In this document: piece by piece, positions 7,959-16,143 of the stretch
How positions within the stretch are numbered: position 1 is the stretch's first letter
Layout: each line of letters starts with the position of its first letter
NCBI GenBank assembly: GCA_947581755.1
Contig: CANPVN010000001.1
Location: 62,001-126,000 of the forward strand
DNA: 64,000 nucleotides
Direction: 5' to 3'
Origin: an uncultured Clostridia bacterium
GTDB lineage: Bacteria; Bacillota; Clostridia; Christensenellales; Pumilibacteraceae
The notes under the pieces: generated by a model
Seen by the model: only the letters and a program-made list of their open reading frames with translations
Database searches by the model: none
What the model was told of the DNA's origin: nothing
Made by a program: the position numbers and the translations under genes

Positions 7959-8597
7959 ATGAAATATTTATTTTTGAATACCGCATCAAAAAACAACGAA
8001 GTTTTGCTTATTAATGACGGGCAAGTTTTTTATGATAAATGCGGCGAAAAAATACAGGCTACCGAAAATTTATTGCCTTGTATCGACAGGTTGTTTGATA
8101 AAGCAGGTATTACCCTTGATCAAACCGACGCTTTTTCATGCGTTTCGGGTCCCGGATCTTTTACAGGAATAAGAGTCGGGATAACTACCGTGCGCGCTTT
8201 TGCCTATGCGTGTAATAAAAAATGTCTCGAAATGGATTATTTTGATATTCTGATACAAAATGCCGATTGCAATGTCGAGTCGGCCGTCTTGATTGTGGAC
8301 AGCGGTAACGGCATGAAATATATATCGGTAAGAGACGGAAACAATAATGTTTTGCTTGCACCGCAATATGTTGATATTGATACGGTAAAAAAATTCTTAT
8401 CCGAAATAGAGGAGCCTTTTTGTATTATTTCCGACGCCGTGTTGGAAGGTTATGATGTAATTTTGCGTCCCGAAGATGGGAGCGACTTTCTGAAAGCGGC
8501 GGAATTAAAAGCAGCACAAGCAAAATTGATTGATTATAAAGATATTATTCCTTTATACATTGCAAAGTCTCAAGCGGAGCGTGATAAGGGATTATGA
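7959..8597 (+). CDS. tsaB: tRNA threonylcarbamoyladenosine biosynthesis protein TsaB
   Basis: A 212-residue ASKHA-fold partner of TsaD and TsaE in t6A synthesis. The family signature SGPGSFTGIRVGITTVRAFAY is clear near residue 64, together with the opening YLFLNTAS and AVLIVDSGNG. The C-terminal half is short and less conserved, as usual for TsaB. The gene starts one base after the yhbY stop and overlaps rimI by ATGA. Confidence 0.94.
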   Translation: MKYLFLNTASKNNEVLLINDGQVFYDKCGEKIQATENLLPCIDRLFDKAGITLDQTDAFSCVSGPGSFTGIRVGITTVRAFAYACNKKCLEMDYFDILIQNADCNVESAVLIVDSGNGMKYISVRDGNNNVLLAPQYVDIDTVKKFLSEIEEPFCIISDAVLEGYDVILRPEDGSDFLKAAELKAAQAKLIDYKDIIPLYIAKSQAERDKGL

Positions 8598-9031
8598 AAA
8601 TAGAAAGGTGTGTTTCCGAAGATATAATGAGAATCCTGGAACTTGACAGTTGTATCGAATGTGCTTGGAGTAAAGACAACTTTATTGATTCGTTTAATAA
8701 CGGAATAACGGAATTTCTTAAAGCGACGGACGGAGAAAAAATATTAGGTTATGTAGGATATGATGTCATTTTGGATGAAATCTGCATAAACAATATTGCC
8801 GTAGATGCCGCATATAGAAGGCTGGGAATAGGAACGGAACTTATAAAGCAAGTTATAAACAACGCTACCGAAACCGGAAAAAACAGAATTTTTTTGGAGG
8901 TTAACGAACAGAACATCTCGGCAATTGCATTATATAAAAAAATGGGTTTCGAACTTTTGGCTCATAGACCCAATTATTACGGTAAAGATAAAAATGCGGC
9001 GGTTTATGTAAAAAATATTGCATGGAAGTAG
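8594..9031 (+). CDS. rimI: Ribosomal-protein-alanine N-acetyltransferase RimI
   Basis: GNAT-fold acetyltransferase of 145 residues. NIAVDAAYRRLGIGTELIKQ is acetyl-CoA motif A, followed by IFLEVNEQNISAIALYKKMGF (motif B), the typical RimI ending. RimI acetylates the N-terminal alanine of ribosomal protein S18. The location directly after tsaB, with an ATGA overlap, is the usual one in Firmicutes. Confidence 0.9.
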   Translation: MKIERCVSEDIMRILELDSCIECAWSKDNFIDSFNNGITEFLKATDGEKILGYVGYDVILDEICINNIAVDAAYRRLGIGTELIKQVINNATETGKNRIFLEVNEQNISAIALYKKMGFELLAHRPNYYGKDKNAAVYVKNIAWK

Positions 9032-9744
9032 TCTTGGACGGAGTTTCTCTTCATTATGAAAGGAGTTCGGGTTCCGGTCCCGTCATTCTTTTGCTTCATG
9101 GTTGGGGTGTGGACGGAAAAATTTTCAGAGGTATTTTCGAATTTTTGTCTTCTGTGGGAGCCGATGTTATTAATTTGGATTTTCCCGGCTTCGGCGCAAG
9201 CGGAGAACCGGGAAACGAATGGGGTATTTATGAATATGCTTCGTTTATCGACAAATTTATCGAGCGATTGTCTTTGAAAGATGTGATTTTATTGGGGCAT
9301 AGTTTTGGCGGTAGGGTTGCCATCATTCTTGCGTCTCGGTTTGATTATGTTAAGAAATTGATTTTGGTTTCGGCGGCGGGACTCAAACCGAAGAGGAGTA
9401 TCAAAAAGAAAATAGCGATTTTGAAATATAAAATCGCAAAGCGCAGAGGGAAAGATGTTTCCGATTACGGATCGGAAGATTTCAAGGCATTGAATCCCAA
9501 AATGCAGAGGATTTTTGTCAGGATTGTAAATGCTTTTCTTGATGAGAATTTAAAGTTTATAACAGTTCCCACATTGATCGTTTGGGGAGACGGAGACACT
9601 CAAACTCCGCTTTATATGGCAGATAAACTCCATTCGGCGATAAAAAACAGCGAGATAAAAGTTTTTTCGGGTTGCGGGCATTTCTGTTTTTTGGAAAGAC
9701 CCGAACAATTCGATATAGTAATAGATAATTTTATAAGGAGATGA
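9022..9744 (+). CDS. Alpha/beta hydrolase
   Basis: A soluble hydrolase of 240 residues. HGWGVDG is the oxyanion-hole segment, GHSFGG near residue 92 carries the nucleophilic serine, WGDGDTQTP the acid, and GCGHFCFLERPEQF the histidine. The fold is certain but the substrate is not; MhpC-like hydrolases and carboxylesterases look alike at this level. It overlaps rimI by 10 bases and leads into murF with an ATGA overlap if the first ATG of murF is used, so it is in the same operon. Confidence 0.85.
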   Translation: MEVVLDGVSLHYERSSGSGPVILLLHGWGVDGKIFRGIFEFLSSVGADVINLDFPGFGASGEPGNEWGIYEYASFIDKFIERLSLKDVILLGHSFGGRVAIILASRFDYVKKLILVSAAGLKPKRSIKKKIAILKYKIAKRRGKDVSDYGSEDFKALNPKMQRIFVRIVNAFLDENLKFITVPTLIVWGDGDTQTPLYMADKLHSAIKNSEIKVFSGCGHFCFLERPEQFDIVIDNFIRR

Positions 9745-9746
9745 CA

Positions 9747-11339
9747 ATGGATCATATTTTGCAGATTTTGCTTACGCTTATTGCGGCTGTAATACTTGCT
9801 TTTTGTTGCGGACGTATTTTGCAAATATTACAATTATCATCTTATCGAACAGAGGGCATTTTTAATTGGTTGAAGCAAACGGGCGGTGAATTTATTTTAC
9901 GTTATTTTTCGCTTGCATTTTTTAGTTTTTTACCGATGATGGTATATTGGGTATGCTTTCGAGGTTATGAATATTATATATCCAATATCGGATTTGTTAT
10001 TTTTGTAGCCATAGGCATTATGTTTATTCGTTTGACATATAAACAGTTTAAGGTACCCATTAAGTATACGCCTCGAATGATACGACTTACGGTTGTATTG
10101 ATTGTTTTGTTCGCAGCGGCGGTATTTCCCTTGATATATTTCAGTAATTATTTTTGGCTTTTCGGAAATTCTTTGTTTTGCTGGCTGGCTTTACTTTGCC
10201 CGATTTTTGTATTGGCGGCATATTATATAACTTTACCTATAGAAACTCTTATAGGCAGAAAATTTATAAAAAAAGCGACAAAAAAACTCGACTCTATGGC
10301 GGGATTAATAAAAATCGGAATTACAGGCAGTTACGGCAAGACAACAGCAAAAAATATTTTGGCGGAAATGCTATCAAGTAATTTCAAAGTTTGTAAAACG
10401 CCTTCAAGTTATAATACGCTTATGGGACTTTGCCGTACCGTAAATGAAAACCTCTCCTCGGAGGATGAAATTTTCATTGCGGAAATGGGGGCGCGTCACG
10501 TGGGTGATATAAAAGAACTTGCGGAATTTATAAAACCTCAATATGGAATGATAACCGCAATAGGCAATATGCACATCGAAACGTTCGGTTCGAGAGAAAA
10601 CATAGCGAAAACCAAATATGAATTAATAGACTCGCTTGACGAAAACGGAGTAGCCGTGTTTAACGGAGAAGATGATTTCGGTAAAAAGTTCTTCGAAAAA
10701 ACCAAATGCAATAAACTGATGTCTTTCAGTAAAGACAGCGAGATAAAAGCCCAATATCATGATGTGAAATTCGGAGCAGACGGCACGGAATTTATTCTTG
10801 AAATCGACGGTAATTCGTTAAAAGTAACAACAAAATTATTGGGAAAGCATATTCCTTCTTTGATTACCCAATGCGCTTTGTTGAGTTATCGACTCGGAGT
10901 TTCGCCTGAAGATATTCTCGACGCTTGCGCAAGGACAGAGCAGATTCCGCACAGATTACAGGTCATAAAAAACGGCAATATTACCGTCATCGATGATTCT
11001 TTCAATTCGAACCCCGAAGGCTCTAAAAATGCCGTAGAGATATTACAATATTTCGAAGGTACCAAAATTTTGATTACACCCGGCATGGTGGAACTCGGAG
11101 ATATTCAATCCGAATGCAATTTCGAGTTTGGGGCAAAGGCTGCTCAATGTGTGGATCTCATAATTGCGATTGCAAAGAATGCCGAAAGTATTGCAAAGGG
11201 CGCCGCGGAGGCGGGAATGAGCGAAGAAAAAATAATCAAATGCGATACGCTCGATTCTGCAACGGAAATTATAAAAAATTTACCTTTGGGGCAGTATGTA
11301 ATTCTCTATGAGAACGACTTGCCCGATAATTACAGATAA
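9747..11339 (+). CDS. murF: Mur ligase (MurF type) with an N-terminal membrane domain
   Basis: The C-terminal 350 residues form an ATP-dependent Mur ligase: GITGSYGKTT is the P-loop near residue 192, with AEMGARHVGDI, HRLQVI and DDSFNSNP downstream, typical of MurF, which adds D-Ala-D-Ala to the peptidoglycan precursor. The first 165 residues hold about five hydrophobic segments, so the enzyme is tethered to the membrane. The ATG at 9747 is preferred to that at 9741 because AAGGAG ends at 9740, leaving a spacer of 6 rather than 0. A relative that amidates or couples another substrate cannot be excluded. Confidence 0.82.
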   Translation: MDHILQILLTLIAAVILAFCCGRILQILQLSSYRTEGIFNWLKQTGGEFILRYFSLAFFSFLPMMVYWVCFRGYEYYISNIGFVIFVAIGIMFIRLTYKQFKVPIKYTPRMIRLTVVLIVLFAAAVFPLIYFSNYFWLFGNSLFCWLALLCPIFVLAAYYITLPIETLIGRKFIKKATKKLDSMAGLIKIGITGSYGKTTAKNILAEMLSSNFKVCKTPSSYNTLMGLCRTVNENLSSEDEIFIAEMGARHVGDIKELAEFIKPQYGMITAIGNMHIETFGSRENIAKTKYELIDSLDENGVAVFNGEDDFGKKFFEKTKCNKLMSFSKDSEIKAQYHDVKFGADGTEFILEIDGNSLKVTTKLLGKHIPSLITQCALLSYRLGVSPEDILDACARTEQIPHRLQVIKNGNITVIDDSFNSNPEGSKNAVEILQYFEGTKILITPGMVELGDIQSECNFEFGAKAAQCVDLIIAIAKNAESIAKGAAEAGMSEEKIIKCDTLDSATEIIKNLPLGQYVILYENDLPDNYR

Positions 11340-11352
11340 AAAAAGGAGCGAT

Positions 11353-12087
11353 ATGAAAAGGACTGCTTTAATTACAGGTTCAAGCAGAGGGATCGGAAAA
11401 GCCATAGCGTTGAGCCTTGCAAAAGAGGGCTATAACATAATAGTCAATTATATTAACGATAAGGTCGCTGCGGAAAATACAGCCGAGCTTATTTCGAAAA
11501 TCGGCGCGCGCTGTTCTGTTATAAAAGCGGATGTATCCGATTCCCATGAAGTAAAAAATTTAAGACAGAAAGCAGAGAGTTGTTTCGGCTTTATAGACAC
11601 GATAGTAAATAATGCGGGAGTAAGCAGTTATGCTTTATTGGATCGTGTGGAAGATGCGGAGTATGACAGGGTGATGAACGTCAATATGAAAGGAGTATTT
11701 AATGTCAGCCGCGAATTTTATTCGCCCATGGTGAGTAAGAAATTCGGCAGAATAATTAATATATCTTCGATGTGGGGAATTACAGGCTCTGCCATGGAAA
11801 GCGTTTATTCGGCTTCCAAGGCAGCTGTAATAGGATTTACGAAGGCGTTGGCAAAAGAATTGGCTCCATCCGGTATAACAGTAAATGCCATAGCTCCGGG
11901 TGTTATAAATACCGATATGTTAAAGGATATTTCGGCAGATATTGTGGAGTCGCTGATAGAAGGAACTCCCGTCAATCGTTTGGGTACTCCCGAGGATATA
12001 GCCTCTGCGGTACGATTTTTTGCTTCGGATAGCAGCGGCTTTATAACAGGCGAAGTTTTGAATGTAAGCGGGGGATTTGTGATTTAG
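11353..12087 (+). CDS. fabG: Short-chain dehydrogenase/reductase, FabG type
   Basis: NAD(P)-dependent reductase of 244 residues. TGSSRGIG binds the cofactor, NNAG is present, and the catalytic Ser and YSASK complete the site. The start at 11353 has AAAGGAG upstream; an in-frame ATG at 11308 lies inside murF. The best-known role is 3-oxoacyl-ACP reductase of fatty acid synthesis, but no other fab genes are near, and the SSMWG segment also recalls the reductase that finishes the 5-aminopentanol modification of elongation factor P (YmfI). The choice between these is open. A strong bidirectional terminator follows. Confidence 0.85.
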   Translation: MKRTALITGSSRGIGKAIALSLAKEGYNIIVNYINDKVAAENTAELISKIGARCSVIKADVSDSHEVKNLRQKAESCFGFIDTIVNNAGVSSYALLDRVEDAEYDRVMNVNMKGVFNVSREFYSPMVSKKFGRIINISSMWGITGSAMESVYSASKAAVIGFTKALAKELAPSGITVNAIAPGVINTDMLKDISADIVESLIEGTPVNRLGTPEDIASAVRFFASDSSGFITGEVLNVSGGFVI

Positions 12088-12151
12088 CAGGTTGGAGAGA
12101 CTATGAAATAACTAAAAATCCCGCTATTATGTATGAAGTGATTTTTTATAT

Positions 12152-12190
12152 AAAAAAACGAGTTATCGAATTTATCGATAACTCGTTTTA
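12152..12190. terminator. Bidirectional terminator
   Basis: CGAGTTATCGA at 12159-12169 pairs perfectly with TCGATAACTCG at 12175-12185. A run of A precedes it and a run of T follows, so it can end transcription from fabG (plus) and from the surface protein gene (minus). Confidence 0.88.
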
Positions 12191-12209
12191 AGTTTGGTTT
12201 TAATAATTA

Positions 12210-15200
12210 TCAGTCATTGAAGTCCTCGTGAGATTCGGGTTTTTCGGTCGGTTCCTGAGGATTTCCTTCTTCTGCTGCAGTCGTTTCGGTTGTTGCTGCG
12301 GTTTCATCGGTATCGGATTTTTCCGTAGATTGCGCCTGTTCTTCGGTTGCTTCTTCTGGTTCCGTTATGGGTTTTTCTTCGTGAGTTTCCTCGGGAACAT
12401 TGTTAACGGGTTCGGGAACAGGAGCGTCCTCGTCAAAGCTTTCGTATTTATCGACTGCCTTCTTTGCCTTTTGAGTCGTTTCGGGATTGTTGACATCGAT
12501 ATGCAACGTATTGTCTCTGTCGTAGGTATTGGATTTTTCTTTGCGTTTACGATTGGAAACTTTATTGCCGAGTTTTCTGATTATAACTGCAACTATAGCC
12601 AACAGTAAGAATATTCCGAATAATACGGAAGGAAGAATATACCAATAAAGATTATCGGGGGGATTCAATTCACTGTCAACAAGATCGTTGTCATTGTTTT
12701 CTGGAGGAGTGTTATCATCTTCGGTAGTATTTTGAGTAAACTCTATTTTCATACCGAATTCGGTTTTGTCCTTATTGTCCTCGTTATATTCTACAAGATT
12801 ATCTATCGCATTATTATATGACGATTCGGTAATATCGGAGATCGAAATATTATTAACATAGAACTTGCCTTGAGCGAATTGATTGATGTTTTCGGTGCCA
12901 CCGAAAGTCAATGACAGATAAGTCGAATCCGCATCTTGATCTCCGACGGAAACATAGAATGAATATGTCTTAAATTCGCTGTCCGATTCGAGTGTTCTTG
13001 TCTGAATAATATTCGAGAATGCATAATCGGTATTGTCGAGTCTTATTCCGAGACCAACTGCGTCGGGATGATCTTTAAGATAACTTTCGGACATTTCCAC
13101 TTTCGCTGTAACTTTGATTTCATAATATGTGTTTGCAAGGAAGTCTATTGCTTTATTGTAAGTGAAAACAGAAGCGTTGGGAGCGGTATTTTGAGCATAG
13201 AAGATATAATCTTTGGGAGCAAGTCCTTTATCGAAATCCGAAGGAAGATAAGTCTTTCTGCTGTCTTTCAAATACAGTATTCCGTACTTGACGTCATTTG
13301 TTGCCTTTGAATGATCGCCTTTTTTAAAGTTCCAATGATAGGAAGTCATCAAAGGATCGGAATTATATTCGGATGTGTCGCAAGCATATACATCGTCATA
13401 GTCGTATACGGCAATACCCGAATTATAAAAACTCCTTGTCTTTATGTTGTCATAATCGAATTCCGTTACCGATTCCGATTTGACATTGGAAACGATAATT
13501 GCTCCTTGAGATTTGCGAGAGGCATTGCCGAGCGCTATTTCCAATGTAACGCTATGAGAAACGGTTCCGTTCTTGATATAAATTTTATAGTCTGTAAATT
13601 CATGTTCCGAAGAAACGCCGATTATTTTTGCGACAGATGTTCCGTTATTTTTTGCAGATATATACGCTTTTGCACCGTTTTCAGTTCTTAAACGAACTGT
13701 AATAAGAGTTGTTGTCTCCGTTGCCACGGTAATTTCCGAGGAGGTGAATGAATAGTTAACGGGTTTTTCGGAACTTATAACCAAAGCGTTGCCGAAATTT
13801 TCCGAAGGAAGAAGTTCGGTAAAAGGATATGTGATATTGTAATCACTCCAAATATTGATATTATCTTTGGGCAAAAGACCCGCAACGATATCTTCTTTAT
13901 CTTCGGTGCTTGCCGTCCAACCCGTGGGATTGAGGGGATAAGTGTTGTCCTCGGTATTTTCCGACGATACGAAATTACCGTTAGTGACGCCCGAATTATC
14001 CGTATAATCCGAAGAGAGATTTACATTTGTAAAACTCGAGGAGTAATCGTTATAAGTTTCGGCGTCTATGGTTTCGATTTTTATTTCATCGAACATAGCG
14101 ACGCCCTTGGCGGGAGTATCTCCGCGACCGAACCAAAGTTGGAGCGCAATATCATAATCGCGAGCGTTGGAAGCTTTGATAAAGAAAGCGTTGTAAACCC
14201 AACCGTAATTTTTATTATTTTCGGTGTTTCCTTTAATGCTCGATATTGTGTTTATAACCTCGTTTTCGGGATCGTTGGGATTGACATATACGAGAGAGGC
14301 GGAAGCGGCAGTGTTGTCATCCTTAAGATTTGCGGTGTTTGTCCAAAAACCTATTTTCATATAGGAGTTCTTTTTTACCGTAATTGCGGGAGAAGAAAGT
14401 CCCTTGTATTCGAGTTCCGTATTGTAGAACAATAAAATATTATTGCCTTTGTCGGAAAGACCGAAAGGAGTTGCGGGATTCTTCTCGAGTTTTATGTTAT
14501 TGTCGGGAGTAAAATTATTGGGATTATAGATAAAGGGCGCTTCGTTTGTTTGCGGTGAAAATTGTTCGCCGTTCAACGAAGTTATCTGCGTCCAACCGTT
14601 GATATTATGGTTGTCTCCGTCGTAAGAGGAAAAACTACCGATATCTTTTCCGTTGGCATCGGTAAGATAGGTACTCGAATCGCAATCGACTATAATCACG
14701 CGCTCTCTGTTTACCGAGGTAGCCGATTCAAAATCTTCGGGGGATATCGAATAAGCCGTAACCGTATCGAAAAGCGCGTATCCGTTTGCGGGTTCCAAAA
14801 CAGAGGTCTCTTTACCCGAGAAAGCATAACCTACGGACAGATCCAAAGTTACGGAATAAGAATGATAATCGGTAGCGATATAAAATACATATTCTTGCCA
14901 TCCGTAGTAATTATCCGCAGTCGCTTCTTTGGAATCTTCCATGGTGTTAATTGCCGTAAAGGCAATACCTTGATCGAAACCGTTTTTAACGGCGGTAGAT
15001 TCATCTATACCGTTAAGCGCAATAGAAGCGCCGACTCCCGCATTATGCGAAGTCGAAGCAAAATCGCCGGTTTTCACCCAAGCGCCGATTTTATAAAAAC
15101 CGTGCGCGTCCAGACTTAAAGTCGGAGAGGTAAAACCATAGACGGTTTCGTGCTTATCGGTATTGATCATCAACGCCGAAGAAGAGGAGCCTTCGAAATA

Positions 15201-15599
15201 AGGAAGACTGCCGTTTTCCGTCTTTGATTTTCCGAAAGGAGTTTGAGGGATCGCCCCGTTCTCGTATTCCGGATATTGGTTCAATTTGATTTCATTGGCA
15301 CTTGAGGAATATGCTTTTGTAAGTTCTATAACGCCCGATACCACAAAGTCTCCGGAAAGGTTTCCTTTGTAACCGCCGCTCCAACTGTTGACGTTGGCGG
15401 GATAAGACGAAGACGTAGTATTGAAATGTCCGTTAGCCAACGAAAGTTGGGTGGGAGGAATTTCGGTAAAATAATCTTCTGCCGAAACTTTCGTAACGGC
15501 GGAAGGAAGTAAACCGAAAATCGAGGCTATCAACAAAAGAGCGATAAGCACACAAGTAAATTTTCTGAAGCCGAGAAATAAAGTTTTTGATTTTTCCAT
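12210..15599 (-). CDS. Large membrane-anchored surface protein with four related beta-rich domains
   Basis: I do not recognise a named family. The 1129 residues begin with a signal peptide (hydrophobic stretch about 15-33, likely cleaved near VSA-ED). Four domains of about 190-240 residues follow (about 52-290, 300-515, 525-718, 728-930). Each contains, in order, an aromatic start motif such as NSWSG or TGWTA, a strand like HGFYKIGAWVKT or NSYMKIGFWTNT, and a closing pair of strands like YGWQEYVFYIA followed by FDTVTAYSISPEDF or FDEIKIETIDAETY. This order recalls carbohydrate-binding jelly-roll modules. A spacer rich in Asn and Asp, one membrane helix (about 984-1007), a basic stop-transfer stretch and an acidic Glu/Thr-rich tail of about 110 residues end it. 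The tail would be cytoplasmic. Confidence 0.75.
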   Translation of the reverse strand: MEKSKTLFLGFRKFTCVLIALLLIASIFGLLPSAVTKVSAEDYFTEIPPTQLSLANGHFNTTSSSYPANVNSWSGGYKGNLSGDFVVSGVIELTKAYSSSANEIKLNQYPEYENGAIPQTPFGKSKTENGSLPYFEGSSSSALMINTDKHETVYGFTSPTLSLDAHGFYKIGAWVKTGDFASTSHNAGVGASIALNGIDESTAVKNGFDQGIAFTAINTMEDSKEATADNYYGWQEYVFYIATDYHSYSVTLDLSVGYAFSGKETSVLEPANGYALFDTVTAYSISPEDFESATSVNRERVIIVDCDSSTYLTDANGKDIGSFSSYDGDNHNINGWTQITSLNGEQFSPQTNEAPFIYNPNNFTPDNNIKLEKNPATPFGLSDKGNNILLFYNTELEYKGLSSPAITVKKNSYMKIGFWTNTANLKDDNTAASASLVYVNPNDPENEVINTISSIKGNTENNKNYGWVYNAFFIKASNARDYDIALQLWFGRGDTPAKGVAMFDEIKIETIDAETYNDYSSSFTNVNLSSDYTDNSGVTNGNFVSSENTEDNTYPLNPTGWTASTEDKEDIVAGLLPKDNINIWSDYNITYPFTELLPSENFGNALVISSEKPVNYSFTSSEITVATETTTLITVRLRTENGAKAYISAKNNGTSVAKIIGVSSEHEFTDYKIYIKNGTVSHSVTLEIALGNASRKSQGAIIVSNVKSESVTEFDYDNIKTRSFYNSGIAVYDYDDVYACDTSEYNSDPLMTSYHWNFKKGDHSKATNDVKYGILYLKDSRKTYLPSDFDKGLAPKDYIFYAQNTAPNASVFTYNKAIDFLANTYYEIKVTAKVEMSESYLKDHPDAVGLGIRLDNTDYAFSNIIQTRTLESDSEFKTYSFYVSVGDQDADSTYLSLTFGGTENINQFAQGKFYVNNISISDITESSYNNAIDNLVEYNEDNKDKTEFGMKIEFTQNTTEDDNTPPENNDNDLVDSELNPPDNLYWYILPSVLFGIFLLLAIVAVIIRKLGNKVSNRKRKEKSNTYDRDNTLHIDVNNPETTQKAKKAVDKYESFDEDAPVPEPVNNVPEETHEEKPITEPEEATEEQAQSTEKSDTDETAATTETTAAEEGNPQEPTEKPESHEDFND

Positions 15600-15663
15600 T
15601 GTTCACCTTGCAAAAATATATGATTTTCTTAGCTGTATATGGTAACTAAACCTATACTAATCA

Positions 15664-15692
15664 ATTATATATCATTTCGGCATAATTTGCAA
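15664..15692 (-). promoter_or_regulatory. Promoter of the large surface protein gene
   Basis: On the minus strand TTGCAA (15692-15687) and TATAAT (15669-15664) are 17 bases apart, predicting a start near 15657 and a leader of about 58 bases. Confidence 0.65.
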
Positions 15693-15774
15693 TCAATTTA
15701 GCCATAAAAATGAAAAAAAATGAGGATTATTCATTCTATTGTATTTTGTGATTTTTTGGCAAAAACTATTTGCG

Positions 15775-16143
15775 ATGAGAAAATTTATTCATAAGCTATT
15801 AATGATTGTAGGTGGTATCCTTATAGGAGTCGCCAACGGATTTTTGGGAGGCGGTGGCGGAATGCTTTTGGTGCCGCTTTTGGAAAGGATTTTCAAAGTG
15901 CCTACGAAAAAAGCCCATGCAACAGCGTTGTTGATAATTTTACCTGTTACGATAGCAAGCGCAGTTATATATATTATCAACGGTTATTTCAAATGGGATT
16001 TCTTTCTTTGCGTTTCCGTCGGTGTAATTGCCGGCGGTATTGTCGGCGCGCTCTTATTGAAAAAACTCGGGTCTTTTGTAATCGGCACAGTCTTTGCCTT
16101 ACTTATGGTAGGTGTGGGAATAAGGATGATTATGGGAAAATGA
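15775..16143 (+). CDS. Half-size TSUP (TauE/SafE) family membrane protein
   Basis: A protein of 122 residues with about four membrane helices, matching one half of the TauE/SafE anion-exporter fold; GFLGGGGGMLLVPLL near residue 20 is the conserved family motif. A second half follows immediately (16140 onward), so the pair likely assembles into one transporter. Family members move sulfite, sulfonates or other small organic anions; the substrate is unknown. The ATG at 15775 has no clear ribosome site; a TTG at 15739 in frame is the alternative and would add 12 residues. Confidence 0.75.
   Translation: MRKFIHKLLMIVGGILIGVANGFLGGGGGMLLVPLLERIFKVPTKKAHATALLIILPVTIASAVIYIINGYFKWDFFLCVSVGVIAGGIVGALLLKKLGSFVIGTVFALLMVGVGIRMIMGK

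Noticed and set aside
12228-15119. Several open frames on the plus strand opposite the large surface protein gene
   Set aside because: They are antisense shadows with low-complexity, Phe/Arg-rich products, no ribosome sites, and lie inside a gene with clear signal peptide, membrane anchor and domain repeats.
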